A DNA stretch of 61,490 bases from Colwellia sp. (GCA_029938115.1 JAPYOP010000020.1:1-61490), one strand, 5' to 3'. Counted from the first letter of the stretch, positions 1 through 9,538 are shown. Program-made: numbers and translations. The notes: a model not told the origin generated them from the sequence alone.

Positions 1-2261
1 TGATGTGGAGGTTGTGGCTTGGCACTTGGCGTTTTTTTGTTATCATGGTTTTGCCTACTAACAGGCGCGCTATTGCTAACACTATCATCTAAGCGCATCG
101 TTAAACTAATTCGTTTACGAGCAGCGTCAACCTCCATTACTTTAACTTTAACAATATCGCCAGCTTTTATTATCTCACGCGGATCACTAATAAACTTATC
201 GGTGATCGCTGAAATATGTACTAAGCCATCTTGATGAACGCCAACATCAACAAAGGCACCAAAGTTAGCAACATTCGACACCACTCCCTCTAAAATCATA
301 CCTACTTCTAAATCAGCAATATTATTCACACCATCAGCAAAAGTCGCGGTTTCAAATTCTGGCCTAGGATCTCGGCTTGGTTTGGTTAGTTCGCTAATAA
401 TGCCCTTGATGGTGATTTCACCAAACTGTTCGGTCGCTAAGTCACTAATATCTACTCGTTGTAATTGTTCTAAATTATTTAACAAGCTTATATTATCAAG
501 GTTAAGCTGTTTGATAATATTCTCAACAATAGGATATGTTTCAGGGTGAACCGCATATTGATCTAGCGGATTATCTCCACCATTAATACGTAAAAAACCT
601 GCTGCTTGTTCAAAGGCCTTAGGCCCTAAACGTGCCACTTTTTTCAACTGTTTTCGATTAGTAAATACACCTTGCTCATCACGAAATTGCACTATATTGT
701 TGGCCATAGTTTTGTTCAAACCCGCAACTCGGGTTAATAACGCTGCAGAAGCACTATTAAGGTCAACACCAACCGCATTTACACAATCTTCGACCACATC
801 ATCTAGGCTTTGGCTTAGCTGACTTTGGCTAACATCGTGCTGATACTGACCAACGCCAATGGCTTTAGGGTCAATTTTCACTAATTCGGCCAGCGGGTCT
901 TGCAAACGTCTAGCGATAGAAACCGCTCCACGTATTGAAACATCAAGATCAGGGAATTCGTTTGCTGCAAATTCAGAGGCCGAATATACCGAAGCTCCAG
1001 CTTCTGAAACCATCATTTTTTTAGGCTTATTATTCTCAAATTGGGCAATAACATCACTGGCTAATTTATCACTTTCTCGCGAACCGGTACCATTACCAAT
1101 AGCGATCAACTCAACTTTATGCTGACGACAAATATTAACTAAAGTGCGAACGGATTTATCCCAATGATTTTGCGGTGCGTGAGGAAAAATAGTGGTGGTG
1201 TGTAATAACTTGCCTGTACCATCAACAATGGCAATTTTACAGCCAGTGCGTAAGCCAGGATCTAAGCCCAATGTTACTTTTGCACCTGCTGGCGCCGCCA
1301 TTAATAAGTCAGATAAATTTGTTGCAAACACTTTAATGGCTTGCAGCTCAGCCTGTTCACGTAGTTGCCCTAAAAGCTCTGTGCTTAAACTAACACTAAG
1401 TTTACTTTTCCAAGCCAAACGAACAGTGCTCGTTAAAAATTTTGCTGCTTTTTGCTGTGTTAATCTCAGTGTTAGATGATCACTAATAATTTGTTCTGCA
1501 CTGGAAACACTATTTTTTTCTTGGTTAGGGTCAACATCAATTTTAAGCTGCAATAAGCCTTCATTTCGCCCACGTAACATAGCTAACATTCTATGTGATG
1601 GTACTGTTTTCAGTTTTTCACTATGTTCGAAATAATCACGAAACTTAGCGGCAGCTTGCGCTTTTCCTTTAACGACTTTACTGGTTAATTGCGCCTGCTT
1701 AAGCATATGATTACGCAGTTTTTGCAGCAAGTTAGCATCTTCACTGAAGCGCTCTGCCAAAATAGAACTCGCACCATCTAACACGGCATTTATATCTTCA
1801 AAACCAGCAATTAGTTCAACGCTATTATCAAGATAAGCCTGCGCTTCTTGTTCAGGGTTAAGCTGCCAATTATTAAACAAACTATTGGCTAATGGCTCTA
1901 TTCCTGCTTCTATGGCAATTTGTCCTTTCGTACGACGCTTAGGTTTGTATGGTAGGTATAAATCTTCTAAACGCGTTTTACTGTCAGCATTGGCGAGTTG
2001 TTTGGTTAACTCTGCAGTTAATTTCCCTTGCTGTTTTATGCTCGTTAAAATGACTTGTCGACGCGCTTCTAAGTCACGTAAATAGGTTAGCCGTGTTGCT
2101 AACGCGCGCAAATGATTATCATCTAAGCCTTGAGTCGCTTCTTTTCTATAACGGGCAATAAAAGGTACGGTTGAGCCATCATCTAATAGGGTGATAGCGG
2201 CATTAACTTGCGAGGTTTTAACATTAAGTTCTTGAGCGATTTGCTCGGCAATAGCAGACAT
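1..2261 (-). CDS. tex: Transcription accessory protein Tex (3' end outside the window)
   Basis: Minus-strand reading frame open from an ATG at 2261 to the window edge, giving 753 residues without a stop. The N-terminus ([14 protein letters not shown], then [15 protein letters not shown]) is the typical Tex start, and residues about 654-714 form an S1 RNA-binding domain ([20 protein letters not shown]). Tex proteins are about 770-780 residues, so only a short basic tail after S1 is missing. Tex is a cytoplasmic nucleic-acid-binding protein with YqgF-like, helix-hairpin-helix and S1 modules, linked to transcription and RNA turnover. In E. coli the homologue (yhgF) directly follows greB; here greB lies 17 kb upstream on the same strand. 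Confidence 0.95.
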   Translation of the reverse strand, partial: MSAIAEQIAQELNVKTSQVNAAITLLDDGSTVPFIARYRKEATQGLDDNHLRALATRLTYLRDLEARRQVILTSIKQQGKLTAELTKQLANADSKTRLEDLYLPYKPKRRTKGQIAIEAGIEPLANSLFNNWQLNPEQEAQAYLDNSVELIAGFEDINAVLDGASSILAERFSEDANLLQKLRNHMLKQAQLTSKVVKGKAQAAAKFRDYFEHSEKLKTVPSHRMLAMLRGRNEGLLQLKIDVDPNQEKNSVSSAEQIISDHLTLRLTQQKAAKFLTSTVRLAWKSKLSVSLSTELLGQLREQAELQAIKVFATNLSDLLMAAPAGAKVTLGLDPGLRTGCKIAIVDGTGKLLHTTTIFPHAPQNHWDKSVRTLVNICRQHKVELIAIGNGTGSRESDKLASDVIAQFENNKPKKMMVSEAGASVYSASEFAANEFPDLDVSIRGAVSIARRLQDPLAELVKIDPKAIGVGQYQHDVSQSQLSQSLDDVVEDCVNAVGVDLNSASAALLTRVAGLNKTMANNIVQFRDEQGVFTNRKQLKKVARLGPKAFEQAAGFLRINGGDNPLDQYAVHPETYPIVENIIKQLNLDNISLLNNLEQLQRVDISDLATEQFGEITIKGIISELTKPSRDPRPEFETATFADGVNNIADLEVGMILEGVVSNVANFGAFVDVGVHQDGLVHISAITDKFISDPREIIKAGDIVKVKVMEVDAARKRISLTMRLDDSVSNSAPVSRQNHDNKKTPSAKPQPPH

Positions 2262-2346
2262 TAATTTTCCGTTCCGACTTTAATTAAATAGGTTCTTCAT
2301 ACAATAGGTTTGGATCATACCAGAAAGTGGCTCAGTCGGATAAGCA

Positions 2347-3618
2347 CTAATATGAAATATCATTACCCCCGTTCGTTTTAGCCTGATAAGCAGCCTCATC
2401 AGCTTTAGAGAATAATGCTTCAAAATCAAAACAACTCCCTTCTGTTGAGCTCAAGCCAAAACTTGCTGACGTTTGATGACTTGATGATGACAGCTTCATA
2501 ACCGCCTGCCTGAGTGTCTCTGCTTTGAATTTAGCTTGCTCTAATGAACAATGCGGCAGCACAATGAGAAACTCGTCACCGCCAAGACGAATAGCCGCAT
2601 CTTCATTTCGACAATTGCCATTTAATATCTCAGCTATGTCGCAAAGCAATATATCGCCTGCCCCATGACCTAAGTCGTCATTAATACATTTAAATTTATC
2701 TAGATCTATCATCATTAGTGATAGTGGATAACCGTATCGCTGGGCTGAACTTAGAGCCTTATTAATGTATGGCATCAAAAAGTGACGATTATACAAACCC
2801 GTTAATTGATCTGTCAGTGCCATTTTTTCTAGTGCCTTTTTCTGCATTGCGACTTGCTGATAAAGCTTTTGAGTTAACAACATATTTTTTATACGTGCTG
2901 CTAGTTCTGCTTGAATAAAAGGTTTATTTATAAAGTCATTGGCACCCATTTTTAGCGCATGAATACGTTGGCTATCATTAAGCGATGCTGAAATAGCCAA
3001 AAGAGGAGTAAACATTTTATCATCGGCCATAGAACGAATATCTTCAATCAAATCAATACCATCCTTTTGTCCTTCAAGTACTATATCAAGTAACACCAAG
3101 TCATAACTATTTTTCTGGTAAGCCTCAAAGCCGGCTTCTGCACTGGTGAAATGATCTGCGGTTAATCCCATTTCATCTAACATAGCCAGCGTAACTTTGG
3201 CTTGTGTCATATGATCTTCAATATAGAGAATATGACCAGAGCCTTCATACGAAATCAGTTCATCTTGAGTAATATGAGCGAACAGTGTTTTAAGTTTGTC
3301 CAAGGCCATTTTTTGGCAAATATAATTAACTTGCTCTGTTTTAGCTTTTGCTAACTTTTCTTGGCTTTGCTCGCTTGAAAAAATGATGATGATGCTGTGT
3401 TCAAAATTCTTGATTTGTTTTATTTTTTTTGCCAAATCAACACCCAACATATCAGGCAATTGCATCGCGATACAAATCAAATCATATTGATGTTCGCCAA
3501 TATTCTCTAGGGCTGAGGCACCATCGGTAACTTCTTGCGGATTAATCGCAAAACCATGTAGTAATTCATTGAGTAATAACCGATAAGTTTTAGAGGGCTC
3601 AACAACTAAGGTATCCAT
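2347..3618 (-). CDS. Double-receiver diguanylate cyclase (PleD-like REC-REC-GGDEF)
   Basis: 423 residues. The first receiver domain (about 1-115) has alanine at position 51 where the phospho-acceptor aspartate is expected (ICIAMQLPD), so it is probably not phosphorylated. The second receiver (about 127-245) keeps its aspartate (LVLLDIVLEG) and the KPF lysine. The GGDEF domain (about 260-423) has an intact GGDEF motif at 346-350 and an RNED I-site five residues before it, so it should make cyclic di-GMP and be product-inhibited. The layout matches PleD, where one receiver acts as a dimerisation adaptor. It is a soluble cytoplasmic protein. No cognate kinase is adjacent. Confidence 0.9.
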   Translation of the reverse strand: MDTLVVEPSKTYRLLLNELLHGFAINPQEVTDGASALENIGEHQYDLICIAMQLPDMLGVDLAKKIKQIKNFEHSIIIIFSSEQSQEKLAKAKTEQVNYICQKMALDKLKTLFAHITQDELISYEGSGHILYIEDHMTQAKVTLAMLDEMGLTADHFTSAEAGFEAYQKNSYDLVLLDIVLEGQKDGIDLIEDIRSMADDKMFTPLLAISASLNDSQRIHALKMGANDFINKPFIQAELAARIKNMLLTQKLYQQVAMQKKALEKMALTDQLTGLYNRHFLMPYINKALSSAQRYGYPLSLMMIDLDKFKCINDDLGHGAGDILLCDIAEILNGNCRNEDAAIRLGGDEFLIVLPHCSLEQAKFKAETLRQAVMKLSSSSHQTSASFGLSSTEGSCFDFEALFSKADEAAYQAKTNGGNDISY

Positions 3619-3740
3619 TAACTAACTTTTCCATAAGGAACAAAGGCTACTTGAGTATGGTTCAAAATTTTATTTCTGCCAGTTTATATACTGCTGTGTA
3701 GTACTAAGGTGCTAAATAAAAACATGATTGTTTAAGTTAA

Positions 3741-3842
3741 GGTGGTGATATGCAATTAAGCACCGCAAATCAAGCCGGTGTTTTCAACATGGGTGGCATT
3801 GGTGTTGCCAATTATGTCTCAATTTTAGAAAGAACAAAGTAG
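3741..3842 (+). pseudogene. C-terminal remnant of a thiolase (acetyl-CoA acetyltransferase family)
   Basis: A short open stretch reads GGDMQLSTANQAGVFNMGG followed by IGVANYVSILERTK and a TAG stop at 3840-3842. The GDMQ and FNMGG...YVSILE elements resemble the extreme C-terminus of SCP2-type or bacterial thiolases. There is an in-frame stop just upstream (3738-3740) and no thiolase body, so only about 33 residues survive. It ends 11 bases before the 3-hydroxybutyrate dehydrogenase start, as a preceding operon gene would. The assignment is from motif memory, not an alignment. Confidence 0.5.
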
Positions 3843-3853
3843 GAATCACCATT

Positions 3854-4636
3854 ATGCTAAAAGGTAAAACAGCTCTAATAACAGGCTCAAGCAGTGGTAT
3901 TGGCTTGGCAACAGCCCATGTATTAGCCAAGCAAGGCATCAATTTAATATTACACGGCTTAATGGATGAAACAGAAGGTATCGCCTTAGCCAAAGAATTT
4001 TCCACAAAATACAATATCAAAACTTTATTTGATGGTGCTAACTTAATGGACTCTGCCGCTATTGCTACTTTTATGGATAGAGCCATAGACGTGATGGGAT
4101 CAATTGATATTTTAATCAATAATGCAGGCATTCAACATACTGAAAGCGTTGATACTTTTCCGACAAATAAATGGGACGCTATAATCGCTATCAACTTAAC
4201 CGCAGCTTTTCACACCATACAAAAATCGTTGCCGTGTATGAAAGCTAATGGTTGGGGGAGGATTATTAATATTGCCTCGGTGCATGGTTTAGTTGCCTCA
4301 CTAAATAAGTCCGCTTATGTTGCGGCAAAACATGGCCTTGTTGGTTTAACCAAAGTGGTTGCTCTTGAATGTGGCGAGCAAGGTATCACTGCTAATTCAA
4401 TCTGCCCAGGCTTTGTGGATACAGCTATTCTTACTGACCAAATACAGCAGTTTGCCGATGAAAATGGCATACCGGTTGAACAAGCTAAACGAGACATTGT
4501 TATTCAAAAACAGGCAGTCCCTAAAATGATGGATCCTCGTCAGATTGGTGAATTTATTTTATTCCTATGCAGCGATGCGGCTCACACTATCAGTGGTGCG
4601 GCTTTACCTATGGATGGTGCTTGGACAGCGCAATAA
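3854..4636 (+). CDS. bdhA: D-3-hydroxybutyrate dehydrogenase (SDR family)
   Basis: 260 residues, the normal family length. It oxidises D-3-hydroxybutyrate to acetoacetate with NAD+ in the cytoplasm, a step in ketone-body and polyhydroxybutyrate use. It has the classical short-chain dehydrogenase TGSSSGIG cofactor loop (10-17), NNAG (89-92) and the catalytic Ser142, Tyr155 and Lys159. Residues known to bind 3-hydroxybutyrate in this family (Gln94, His144, Lys152, Gln196) are all at the expected positions, which separates it from other SDRs. An AGGA ribosome-binding site precedes the ATG. Both flanks hold fragments of pathway partners (thiolase before, CoA-transferase after), so it appears to be the surviving gene of a decayed operon. 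Confidence 0.93.
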   Translation: MLKGKTALITGSSSGIGLATAHVLAKQGINLILHGLMDETEGIALAKEFSTKYNIKTLFDGANLMDSAAIATFMDRAIDVMGSIDILINNAGIQHTESVDTFPTNKWDAIIAINLTAAFHTIQKSLPCMKANGWGRIINIASVHGLVASLNKSAYVAAKHGLVGLTKVVALECGEQGITANSICPGFVDTAILTDQIQQFADENGIPVEQAKRDIVIQKQAVPKMMDPRQIGEFILFLCSDAAHTISGAALPMDGAWTAQ

Positions 4637-4798
4637 CCTCATCTAACTTATACCTTAACAGATTTAGCTTTTATTGAAATTAGAGGCGGCAAGCTCCATT
4701 TACTTGAACGAGCCCTGGGCGTTAGTGTAGAAGAAATTCTTAAATTAACCCAAGGCGAGTTGATTGCTGATAGTAACGTGTCTGAAATACAGTTTTAA
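4637..4798 (+). pseudogene. C-terminal remnant of 3-oxoacid CoA-transferase subunit B
   Basis: Directly after the bdhA stop, the same frame stays open for 53 codons to a TAA at 4796-4798. It reads LTDLAFIEIRGGKLHLLE, then ALGVSVEEILKLTQGELI and a short tail. This closely resembles the C-terminal end of CoA-transferase family I subunit B (typical form: ITDLAV.E...G..L.E.APGVSVEEV...T.A.L). No start codon or upstream body exists. A deletion seems to have joined the end of this gene to the dehydrogenase gene. The remaining bases up to the next gene hold only a dispersed 19-bp repeat. Confidence 0.62.
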
Positions 4799-4816
4799 TT
4801 TGCTCGCTATAAAGAA

Positions 4817-4835
4817 CTTAATTGACTTGGTATTA
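4817..4835 (+). repeat. Dispersed intergenic 19-bp motif, copy 1
   Basis: CTTAATTGACTTGGTATTA. A second intergenic copy matching 17 of 19 bases lies on the minus strand at 19251-19269. Flanking bases do not match, so the shared unit is short. Confidence 0.35.
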
Positions 4836-4920
4836 GCATCCAGTTCCGAATCTGGCTAGTGTTACAACTTACTAACTATTACACTTAGTGCTAAATAAGC
4901 CTTCGATAGTAATACGTAAG

Positions 4921-6294
4921 ATGGATAATACATTATATCAACAAGCGAGATTGTCTCGTGATGCTCGTTTTGACGGTCAATTCTTTGTCGCAGTTAAAAC
5001 GACAGGTATATTTTGTCGCCCAATTTGTCCTGCGCCTGCGCCGAAAGAATGCAATATAGAATACTTTGCAACATCTATTTCGGCAGCAACTAATGGTTAC
5101 AGACCTTGTTTACGATGCCGCCCAGATGCAGCACCTGACTCTTTTGCTTGGAAAGGTAAAAACACCAGTTTTGAGCGAGCACTAACGCTTATCAATGAAG
5201 GCGCTCTAACGTCGCAAAGCATTAGTCAACTTGCCGAGCGCTTAGGTATTTCAAGTCGCTATTTAAATACCCTCTTTCAAGATAATTTAGGTAGCAGCGC
5301 AAAAAACTACGCTCAACATCAACAGTTAATGTTTGCCAAATCTTTGCTTCAACAAACATCTATGAATATCACTCAAATAGCGTTTGCAGCAGGCTTCAAC
5401 AGCTTACGAAGGTTTAATGATTGCTTTCAAACTAAACTGAAATTAACCCCTTCAAGTTTAAGGAAAAATAAAACACTGGCAACCGACACGATCACCTTGT
5501 TTTTAAGCTATCGCCCTCCCTATGCTTGGTCGCAACTAAGAGATTTTTTGCAACATCGAGCCATATCACCGATTGAACGGCTAAGCGCGAATAGCTATGG
5601 CAGAAGCTTTACTTGGCCGTCTATTAATGGCGATGAAATTCACGGACAATTTAACGCTATACATATTGAAGATAAACATGGTTTTAAAGTAAATATAAGC
5701 ATTAGTGATATTAACTACTTAATGCCTGTGGTTAGAAATATTCGTCGGATTTTAGATTTAGATGCAGCCATACAGAGTATTGACCAACAGCTTGCTACAT
5801 TATCAGGATTTGATAGTCTGCTATGTTCTGGACTACGTATACCCGGTACATGGAATTTATTTGAAGCAGGAATAAGGGCTATTCTTGGTCAGCAGATTTC
5901 AGTTGTAGGCGCACTAAAGTTAGTGGCGACCTTGGTGCAACATTATGGCAACAAACAAGGTGATTTAACGCTTTTTCCTGAGCCAAAAGATTTGCTGAAT
6001 AGCGATTTAAGTGAGTTAAAGATGCCCGCAGCTCGGCGAGCAACATTATTAAGATTCGCCGCATTTATGGCAGATAAACCGCAAGCATCTCCCGATGAGT
6101 GGCTGCAACTGAAAGGTATTGGCCCCTGGACAATAGATTATGTAAAAATGCGCGGTTTAAGTGATCCTAATATTTGGCTAGGCGGTGATTTAGGTGTTAA
6201 AAAAGCATTAAGCCAACAAGGTATAACATTAACGCCTGAAGACGCTTCGCCCTGGCAATCTTATTTAACTTTTCAAGTATGGAATTTATTATGA
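4921..6294 (+). CDS. alkA: Ada-AlkA fusion: methyl-phosphotriester sensor plus DNA-3-methyladenine glycosylase II
   Basis: 457 residues from the ATG at 4921; a GTG 33 bases upstream is possible but would add residues outside the conserved Ada start. Domains in order: Ada zinc domain with Cys32, Cys36, Cys63 and Cys66 (Cys32 matches the methyl-accepting Cys38 of E. coli Ada), an AraC-type helix-turn-helix (about 85-185), an AlkA N-terminal domain, and the helix-hairpin-helix glycosylase domain (LKGIGPWTIDYVKMRG) with catalytic Asp423 in GGDLG. It should sense alkylated phosphate backbone, activate transcription and excise 3-methyladenine and related bases. Its last four bases overlap the methyltransferase gene that follows, so sensor, glycosylase and O6-methylguanine repair are made together. 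Confidence 0.93.
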   Translation: MDNTLYQQARLSRDARFDGQFFVAVKTTGIFCRPICPAPAPKECNIEYFATSISAATNGYRPCLRCRPDAAPDSFAWKGKNTSFERALTLINEGALTSQSISQLAERLGISSRYLNTLFQDNLGSSAKNYAQHQQLMFAKSLLQQTSMNITQIAFAAGFNSLRRFNDCFQTKLKLTPSSLRKNKTLATDTITLFLSYRPPYAWSQLRDFLQHRAISPIERLSANSYGRSFTWPSINGDEIHGQFNAIHIEDKHGFKVNISISDINYLMPVVRNIRRILDLDAAIQSIDQQLATLSGFDSLLCSGLRIPGTWNLFEAGIRAILGQQISVVGALKLVATLVQHYGNKQGDLTLFPEPKDLLNSDLSELKMPAARRATLLRFAAFMADKPQASPDEWLQLKGIGPWTIDYVKMRGLSDPNIWLGGDLGVKKALSQQGITLTPEDASPWQSYLTFQVWNLL

Positions 6295-6815
6295 AAGAAA
6301 ATATCACTTTCCCGTTTTTTAGCTCATTAGCCACACCCCTTGGTGAACTAGGGATCTTTGCAGATAATAGTGACATTTATCGAATAGCGTTTGTGGATAC
6401 GGTCGAAAGTAATGACTCAATAAACATCAATGCGCCTAAAGAAAACCATTTAACTTTATTGGCTAAGCAACAGCTTGAACAATATTTTTTCGCCAACAGA
6501 ACCGTATTTGATTTGCCTTTAGCACCACAGGGCACGCCGTTTAGACAACAAACATGGCAAGCACTGCAAAAAATACCGTATGGCGAAACCTGTTATTATG
6601 GTCAACAAGCCGAACTGATGAATAATAAAAAAGCAGTACGCGCTGTAGGTGCTGCCAATGGTGCTAACCCTATTGCCATTGTGATACCTTGCCATCGTGT
6701 TATTGGTAAAGATGGTAGCTTAACGGGTTATGCTGGTGGTCTACATAGAAAAGCATGGCTGTTAAACTTTGAACAAACACAGCAGCAAAACAAACAAGCT
6801 TTCACGCTAAATTAA
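6291..6815 (+). CDS. ogt: Methylated-DNA--protein-cysteine S-methyltransferase
   Basis: 174 residues from the ATG at 6291, which overlaps the upstream stop as ATGA; an in-frame ATG at 6279 is less likely. The suicide-repair motif IPCHRV places the acceptor cysteine at 134. FRQQTWQALQKIPYGET and RAVGAANGANP are the usual DNA-binding and arginine-finger elements. The protein transfers the methyl group from O6-methylguanine to itself. It lacks the Ada sensor domains, which are fused to AlkA in the preceding gene, so the adaptive-response functions are split differently from E. coli Ada. Confidence 0.95.
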   Translation: MKENITFPFFSSLATPLGELGIFADNSDIYRIAFVDTVESNDSININAPKENHLTLLAKQQLEQYFFANRTVFDLPLAPQGTPFRQQTWQALQKIPYGETCYYGQQAELMNNKKAVRAVGAANGANPIAIVIPCHRVIGKDGSLTGYAGGLHRKAWLLNFEQTQQQNKQAFTLN

Positions 6816-6890
6816 TAATAAACATTTAGCTTTTGCTTACATCAAACCATTACTGTAAATTATTATTATTATTCTAAAGTAGATAAAATA

Positions 6891-7490
6891 ATGCTCAGAA
6901 TTTACGGCGATTTACAATCAGGCAACTGCTACAAAATAAAATTATTATGCAGTTTTCTACAACTTGAACATGAATGGCATCATGTAGATATTTTAGCGGG
7001 CGAAACAAAGAAAACAGCGTTTTTATCTAAAAATCCAAATGGAAAAATTCCTTTATTGGTGTTGCCTAATGGTCATTGCTTAACTGAATCTAACGCTATT
7101 TTAAATTATTTAGCTGCTGATAGTCATTTACTGCCGACTGATCTTTTCCATTTGGCCAAAGTACAGCAATGGCAATTCTTTGAACAATACAGCCATGAGC
7201 CTTATATTGCTGTAGCGCGATTTATTGCTAAATACTTGGGCTTACCTGATGATCGTAGAGCCGATTATGAAGCCAAACATCAAGGCGGTTATAAAGCGTT
7301 GAGCGTAATGGAAACCCAGTTAACAACAACACCTTATTTAATAGGTGAACAAATCACCGTGGCAGACATATCATTGTTTGCTTATACTCATGTGGCTGAA
7401 GAAGGTGGATTTGATCTAACAGAATATCCAGCTATTTCAGCTTGGTTAGATAGAGTTAAAAGCACACCTAACTATATTGCGATGAGCTAG
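6891..7490 (+). CDS. Glutathione S-transferase family protein
   Basis: 199 residues, usual for cytosolic GSTs. The N-terminal thioredoxin-like domain has SGNCYK near residue 10, NPNGKIPLL with the conserved cis-proline, and LTESNAILNYLA for glutathione binding. The helical C-terminal domain carries the N-capping motif ITVADISLFAYTH. It probably conjugates or reduces small electrophiles with glutathione; the substrate cannot be read. It starts a run of small same-strand genes (GST, acetyltransferase, DUF924) with gaps of 11-16 bases that look co-transcribed. Confidence 0.9.
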   Translation: MLRIYGDLQSGNCYKIKLLCSFLQLEHEWHHVDILAGETKKTAFLSKNPNGKIPLLVLPNGHCLTESNAILNYLAADSHLLPTDLFHLAKVQQWQFFEQYSHEPYIAVARFIAKYLGLPDDRRADYEAKHQGGYKALSVMETQLTTTPYLIGEQITVADISLFAYTHVAEEGGFDLTEYPAISAWLDRVKSTPNYIAMS

Positions 7491-7506
7491 ATATTTGGAA
7501 CAAAAA

Positions 7507-7998
7507 ATGATTCGAACAGTTACAAACCTAGACGCTAAAAACATAGTCAAAATTTATAATCATTACATAGAAAATACCACGGTAACTTTTGAAGAAAAAT
7601 GTATTACGACAGCAGAAATGAACAAACGTATACAAAAAGTTATAAACCTGCATCTGCCTTGGTTAGTTATAGAAGAAGAGGGGGTTTTATTGGGCTACGC
7701 CTACGCTACGCCGTGGAAAGAACGTAGTGCTTATCGTTTCTCGGTAGAAGCTAGCGTATATATGTCCTCCAAGGCTCAAGGTAAAGGCTTAGGTAGCAAA
7801 CTATACCAAGCTTTATTTGTGGAACTGAAAAAGCTGCCCATTCATTCTATTTTAGGCGGCATCACTCTCCCGAATCCTGCCAGTATAGCTTTGCATGAAA
7901 AACTCGGTATGCATAAAGTTGCTCACTTTCATCAAATAGGACGAAAATTTGACCAATGGCTTGATACTGCTTATTGGCAAATCATTTTTGACAAATAA
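7507..7998 (+). CDS. GNAT-family N-acetyltransferase (phosphinothricin acetyltransferase-like)
   Basis: 163 residues from the ATG at 7507, which has a GGAA ribosome-binding site; a TTG at 7495 is also in frame. MIRTVTNLDAKNIVKIYNHY and TTVTFEEK are typical of the Pat/YncA group. The acetyl-CoA loop reads SSKAQGKGLGSKLYQAL, then GGITLPNPASIALHEKLG near the C-terminus. Such enzymes acetylate amino groups of small molecules such as methionine sulfone or phosphinothricin analogues. The exact substrate is unknown. It sits 16 bases after the GST gene. Confidence 0.88.
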   Translation: MIRTVTNLDAKNIVKIYNHYIENTTVTFEEKCITTAEMNKRIQKVINLHLPWLVIEEEGVLLGYAYATPWKERSAYRFSVEASVYMSSKAQGKGLGSKLYQALFVELKKLPIHSILGGITLPNPASIALHEKLGMHKVAHFHQIGRKFDQWLDTAYWQIIFDK

Positions 7999-8009
7999 AG
8001 GAGAAGCCT

Positions 8010-8549
8010 GTGAATTACAATGATGTTATATCTTTTTGGTTTAATGATATTGAACAATCTAAATGGTGGATTAAAGATCTTAGTTTTGATCGAGTTATTG
8101 AGGAAAAATTCTTAGCTTTACATGAACAAGCTAATCAATGTGAATTATTTGAATGGCGACATTCAGCAAAGGGACGTTTAGCTGAAATTATTGTTTTAGA
8201 CCAATTTTCAAGAAATATATTTAGAGATAAGCCTCAATCGTTTGCAGCAGACGCTTTAGCTTTAGTGCTTGCACAAGAAGCTATCGCCCTTGGCAAACAT
8301 CATGAACTAAATGAAATAGAAAGAAGCTTTTTGTATATGCCCTACATGCACAGCGAGTCATTGAACATTCATAACGTTGCGGTTAAATTGTATAAGGATA
8401 ATGGCATTCAATCTAGCTTGGATTTTGAAATTAAGCATAGAGATATCATTGAAAAATTCGGTCGTTACCCCCATAGAAATACAATATTGAATCGTGTTTC
8501 TACAGAAGAGGAAATTGAATTTTTAAAGGAACCTGGCTCTTCGTTCTAG
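8010..8549 (+). CDS. DUF924 family protein
   Basis: 179 residues from a GTG with a good GGAGAA ribosome-binding site. The motifs VISFWFND, LAEIIVLDQFSRNIFRD, ERSFLYMPYMHSES and KFGRYPHRN identify the DUF924 (YPO2482-like) family, an all-helical TPR-like fold of unknown activity. No signal peptide is visible, so it is probably cytoplasmic. It is last in the GST-GNAT-DUF924 run and faces the minus-strand esterase across 53 bases. Confidence 0.9.
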   Translation: MNYNDVISFWFNDIEQSKWWIKDLSFDRVIEEKFLALHEQANQCELFEWRHSAKGRLAEIIVLDQFSRNIFRDKPQSFAADALALVLAQEAIALGKHHELNEIERSFLYMPYMHSESLNIHNVAVKLYKDNGIQSSLDFEIKHRDIIEKFGRYPHRNTILNRVSTEEEIEFLKEPGSSF

Positions 8550-8602
8550 TTGTCGATAATTGGAGCTATTATCCAAACAACTATTAAAAAACATCAGGTG
8601 AA

Positions 8603-9538
8603 TTAAGTGCTTCTGCGAATAAACTCGCCAATTAATTGATAAGTTTGCTCACATTCCTTTGCCACCAAGCTATCGAGTAACATATATGCGTGTATCATAC
8701 CGCCTAATGAATGTTGCTCTACTTTCACGCCAAACTGACTTAACGCTTGCCCGTAAGCAATACCTTCATCTCTAAGTGGATCGCAGCCGGCTGTAAATAT
8801 AATGGTTTCAGGCATATTGGCATCCATCGTCATAAACAAAGGTGACGCTGCTTTTTTCATATTTTTACCTTGAAAGTACTGCTCAAAATACCAAATTATT
8901 TTTTCTTGTTCTAATACAAACCCATGCCCATTTTCTTTGATAGAAGCACAGCTCATAGTGTAATCAACACTAGGATAAATAAGGATTTGTTTCTCAATTT
9001 TAACGTTAGGGTTACCAATGTTTTTACTCGCCAAAGTTGTGCATATAGCGCCACCACCACTATCGCCAGCAATGATTAATTGTTGATTGTATTTCACTTG
9101 CCCAAGTACATCTTTATAGTGTTCTAACGCATACTGACAATCATCAATACCAGCAGGGTACGGGAATTCTGGTGCCAAACGATACTCCACCGCAATCACC
9201 ACACAATGACCTGCTTTAGCAATTTTCCGGCTGATGGCATCATACAAAGCAATGTTGCCACACATGTGTCCACCGCCATGATAGTGCAATACCACGGGTA
9301 AGTTTTGCTCTGGAGCAGGACTATAAATTCGAACAGGAACAGTATGCGTTTTGGTAACAAAAGCACTCTCTTGTGCATAAGCAAGCCTAGGTCCATCACC
9401 AATGAAGGTGGAGAGTTTTTCAATGTTTTCTCGCACCAATGCAGGTGTATACTGCACACCATCTTCTTTCGATTGTTTAACGGTAATATTTACTTGCTCA
9501 ATAAAATCGGCAAGTTTTTCTGAAATTACACCTCGCAT
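8603..9538 (-). CDS. Alpha/beta-hydrolase esterase (hormone-sensitive lipase family IV)
   Basis: 311 residues. It has the family IV oxyanion motif HGGG (87-90) and the nucleophile motif GDSGGG with Ser160. The acid lies in the CDPLRDEG segment and the histidine in MIHAYM. No signal peptide is visible, so it is a cytoplasmic esterase of short acyl esters or similar xenobiotics. Its start overlaps the end of the upstream MFS gene by 13 bases, suggesting translational coupling and that the transporter supplies its substrate. Confidence 0.92.
   Translation of the reverse strand: MRGVISEKLADFIEQVNITVKQSKEDGVQYTPALVRENIEKLSTFIGDGPRLAYAQESAFVTKTHTVPVRIYSPAPEQNLPVVLHYHGGGHMCGNIALYDAISRKIAKAGHCVVIAVEYRLAPEFPYPAGIDDCQYALEHYKDVLGQVKYNQQLIIAGDSGGGAICTTLASKNIGNPNVKIEKQILIYPSVDYTMSCASIKENGHGFVLEQEKIIWYFEQYFQGKNMKKAASPLFMTMDANMPETIIFTAGCDPLRDEGIAYGQALSQFGVKVEQHSLGGMIHAYMLLDSLVAKECEQTYQLIGEFIRRST

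Noticed and set aside
4888..4920. GTG start for the Ada-AlkA gene
   Set aside because: The added residues do not fit the Ada domain start; the ATG at 4921 gives the normal N-terminus.
8550..8602. AT-rich hairpin (GATAAT...ATTATC) between convergent DUF924 and esterase genes
   Set aside because: Only six weak pairs and no clear T-run, so a terminator could not be supported.
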